This document shows, piece after piece, positions 62,036 through 64,000 of a stretch of DNA of 64,000 nt (the stretch's first letter is position 1; each line of letters begins with the position of its first letter). The stretch lies in contig JAIOPX010000105.1 in assembly GCA_021413705.1 (NCBI GenBank), positions 55,359 to 119,358 on the forward strand, written 5' to 3'. The stretch is from Planctomycetota bacterium. Its GTDB lineage: Bacteria; Planctomycetota; Planctomycetia; Pirellulales; UBA7805. The position numbers were made by a program, and so were the translations under genes. Below the pieces are notes generated by a model, which worked only from the letters and a program-made list of their open reading frames with translations, made no database searches and had not been told where the DNA came from.

Positions 62036-63021
62036 CCAACGGCTTCAAGGCCAAGACGGTCAAGACGCGGATCGGCGCTCTGAAGTTGTCTGTCCCCCAG
62101 GTACGAGGAGCCAGCTTCTATCCCCAGGTGCTGGAACGGGGCACGCGGAGCGAACGGGCCTTGCGTCTGGCCCTGGCCGAGATGTACGTGCAGGGAGTTT
62201 CCACCAGCAAGGTGAGCAAGATCACCGAAGAGTTGTGTGGCTGCGAGATCTCATCGAGCGACGTGAGCCGTGCCACGGCGCTGTTGGACGAAGAGTTCGA
62301 GCAATGGCGTAACCGGCCGCTAGGGCTGGTAAAATACCTGGTCCTGGACGCCCGTTACGAGAAAGTCCGCCACGGTGGTCGGGTGCAGGATTGTGCGGTT
62401 CTGGTGGCAATCGGCGTGGACGCCGAAGGCCACCGCAGCGTGCTGGGAGTGAGCGTCTCGCTCTCGGAGGCCGAGGTCCATTGGCGGACCTTTTTTCAGT
62501 CCCTGCTGAAACGTGGCCTTCACGGAATCGAGCTGATCGTCAGCGATGCCCACGCCGGACTGAAGGAGGCGCGTCGGGCCTGCTTTCATGGCATTGCCTG
62601 GCAGCGGTGTCAGTTTCATCTAATGCATAATGCGTTGGCGCACGTGCCACGGCAGGAGATGAAAAGCGCCGCGATGGACGATCTGCGCAGCGTGTTTGAC
62701 GCGGTGGATGAGCGAGCCGCGACAGAGCAGTTGGCACGCGTCGTCGGCAAGTATCAATCATCGGCGCCGAAGCTGGCCCGTTGGATGGAAGAGAATATTC
62801 CCGAGGGCTTGGCGGTGTTCGCCTTGCCGGCGCCACACCGTCGTCGGCTGCGCACCACCAATGTGCTGGAAAGACTCAACCGCGAACTGAAGCGACGCAC
62901 CCGCGTCGCCACCCTCTTTCCGAATGAAGACTCGCTGCTACGATTGGTCACAGGAGTGCTAATTGAAATCAGCGACGAATGGGAGACTGCGAAGCGTTAT
63001 GTAACCTTTGAAACCAAGTGA
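62036..63021 (+). pseudogene. IS256-family (mutator-type) transposase, 5' truncated at the intron
   Basis: About 328 residues of transposase are seen, starting at NGFKAKTVKTRIGALKLSVPQVRG. This is normally residue ~80-90 of a ~400-residue protein. The catalytic acids are present: YLVLDARYEKVR, LIVSDAHAGLKEA, and ERLNRELKRRTRV. The open frame extends 5' to 61978 only by reading through intron domains V/VI (MLHVRICAGGGQ). The missing N-terminus is not found before the intron either, so the IS was truncated, and it is probably inactive. Confidence 0.85.
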
Positions 63022-63387
63022 GCCCGCCTACCTCTCAAGAACCACTTTTACAGACAAGACGGGATGGTATCCTCAAATCTTACGTCCCGCATGGCGGGAC
63101 GTGGACCGGCAATTACTCTCTCGCTACATTGCCCACTAAATAGCAACCCTTGGCGAAAAAAAGTCTGCCCCATGTTCTGCCAGAGGCAGGCCCGTGATGG
63201 AACCAAGGGTAACCTTTTCTTGAATAATTGATGGACTGTTGAGAATGAAGAATGTCGGCATGTGAATGCTTCTGACCCATGGAAACGAGATGCGGATTAC
63301 TGGTCAGCATCCAATAGCTTTTCAATGCGTTGTTGAAGAATCGGATCGCCATCCTAGAAGTTCCCAGGCTGTTCCTTTATCGTTTGA
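63022..63387. other. Non-coding gap between IS fragment and YD-repeat pieces
   Basis: About 365 bp without a supported gene. Contains the perfect hairpin ACGTCCCGC-ATG-GCGGGACGT (63082-63102). Confidence 0.45.
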
Positions 63388-63666
63388 ATTTTTGTTTCCA
63401 CTCGCCAGCTTGTAGAACTTCCCCTTCTAGCCGATTTCTTCAAGTACATCGTAGACCACGGGCGTCCCAGTGTCGGACTCTGGAATATTAACGTCCTTCA
63501 ATACATCCCTCCCTACGTAGAATACGATTTCTGCTATTCCTACGACGAAGTAGGCAATCGCACCCGGATGGTGGACATCGACGGCAACATCACCACCTAT
63601 GTCTACGACCCGGCCAACCAACTGAGGCGATGGCACGATTGTGGTCGAAGACTGTGCCTCCAGTGA
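63388..63666 (+). pseudogene. YD-repeat (RHS-type) fragment
   Basis: The frame open from 63388 contains YDFCYSYDEVGNRTRMVD then IDGNITTYVYDPANQL (63523-63624), an RHS/YD repeat pair as in wrapping domains of RHS toxins. It then shifts out of the choice-of-anchor frame and stops at 63666. The preceding ~45 codons (FFKYIVDHGRPSVGLWNINVLQYIPP) are not recognisable. Confidence 0.7.
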
Positions 63667-63997
63667 CGGCACACCCGACGACTTCGGCGGCAGCGGGAAC
63701 CTGATTAACCAGAATGTCTATGACTTATTCGCCGACCCGCTGCACAGCGACTTCCGCCTCCGCCCCGGCAGCGCGCTGATTGACACCGGCGCGAATCTGA
63801 GCGCCGACTTCACGACCGACATCGCCGGCAACACCCGGCCGGCCAGCGGACCGTGGGACATCGGGGCCTTCGAGTACGTGCAGCAGATCGGCGGCTACGA
63901 CTTCTGCTATTCCTACGATGAGGTGGGCAACCGCACCCGGATGGTGGACATCGACGGCAACGTCACCACCTACGTTTACGACCCGGCCAACCAACTG
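63523..63997 (+). repeat. Direct repeat of a 102-bp YD-repeat segment
   Basis: 63523-63624 and 63896-63997 encode the same 34 residues, differing only in a few bases (one residue: DGNITT/DGNVTT). They are in different reading frames relative to each other. Confidence 0.9.
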
Positions 63998-64000
63998 ACC
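63626..64000 (+). CDS. Beta-helix C-terminal (choice-of-anchor Q-like) plus YD-repeat fragment, runs off the window
   Basis: The frame open from 63626 to the window end gives GDGTIVVEDCASSDGTPDDFGGSGNL..., then PLHSDFRLRPGSALIDTGANL...NTRPASGPWDIGAFEYVQ, the end of parallel-beta-helix/choice-of-anchor-Q adhesins, followed directly by YDFCYSYDEVGNRTRMVD...YVYDPANQLT. The start is not found: a stop at 63623 closes the frame and there is no RBS. It may be an adhesin/RHS hybrid gene whose 5' end has been lost, continuing beyond the window. Confidence 0.6.

Noticed and set aside
63427..63994. Two minus-strand frames opposite the YD repeats
   Set aside because: The repeated VGRVVDVGGDVAVDVHHPGA-like residues are the antisense of the YD repeat; the sense strand carries the known family.
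1..64000. tRNA, rRNA, tmRNA, RNase P and CRISPR arrays
   Set aside because: I looked for T-loop/acceptor patterns, conserved RNase P and tmRNA blocks and regular repeat-spacer arrays by eye and found none; a covariance search could still reveal a divergent one.

Overview
The window looks like a chromosomal segment of a planctomycete, most likely of the Pirellulales/Lacipirellulaceae type. The evidence is the gene content: three DUF1559 pseudopilin-like proteins with a G-FTLVELL start, a twin-DUF1080 secreted protein, a PEP-CTERM autotransporter-strand protein, paired DUF5985 membrane proteins, CNNM/CBS pairs, huge TPR and squalene-cyclase-like proteins beside ExbB/ExbD, and many short hairpin repeats. 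No rRNA, tRNA or CRISPR array was recognised.

Layout. 1-5.3 kb: surface-glycan cluster (GT-C glycosyltransferase cut by the window edge, secreted lyase-like protein, methyltransferase). 5.7-10.9 kb: small regulators, DUF5985 pair, ROK-type glucokinase, VOC protein, leucine-rich-repeat protein. 10.9-12.3 kb: a long non-coding stretch with a large hairpin, a candidate terminator-ended RNA and a purine-rich tandem repeat. 12.3-19 kb: mnmG carrying an in-frame repetitive insertion, an orphan response regulator/kinase pair, a sigma-54 activator. 19.3-26.2 kb: ABC-2 permease, CNNM pair, TPR lipoprotein, small winged-helix protein with a near-consensus promoter. 26.2-35.2 kb (minus): TPR-ExbB-ExbD-giant cyclase-fold protein. 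35.4-37.7 kb: DUF1080 protein, CBS protein. 37.7-44.9 kb (minus): ispH, a phosphorylase fused to a secreted-type domain, a squalene-cyclase-like protein without the DXDD acid, and a ketosynthase homologue without its catalytic Cys. 45.3-52.6 kb: PilZ protein, leuB, DUF1559 trio, miaE, SDR. 52.8-57.2 kb: RAYT transposase relic, PEP-CTERM protein, repeat-rich non-coding DNA. 57.2-64 kb: metallopeptidase, VapBC-like module, remains of a DddA-like deaminase toxin with its Imm1 immunity gene, a group II intron, an IS256-family transposase fragment, and RHS/YD-repeat pieces at the window edge.

The most notable theme is small mobile DNA remodelling genes. Three paired-hairpin elements with GTAG feet (REP/BIME-like) lie at 3' ends of genes, and two of them supply the stop codon of the ketosynthase and PilZ genes in the same phase. 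A 75-bp perfect inverted-repeat element joins the C-terminus of a PIN toxin to a decapitated deaminase toxin. A repetitive segment extends MnmG in frame by about 75 residues. The local REP-associated transposase is broken by one in-frame stop codon. The 59.4-64 kb end reads as a wrecked polymorphic-toxin locus: deaminase tip, intact Imm1, YD-repeat fragments, intron and IS. All functional statements rest on reading the sequence; no searches were run.
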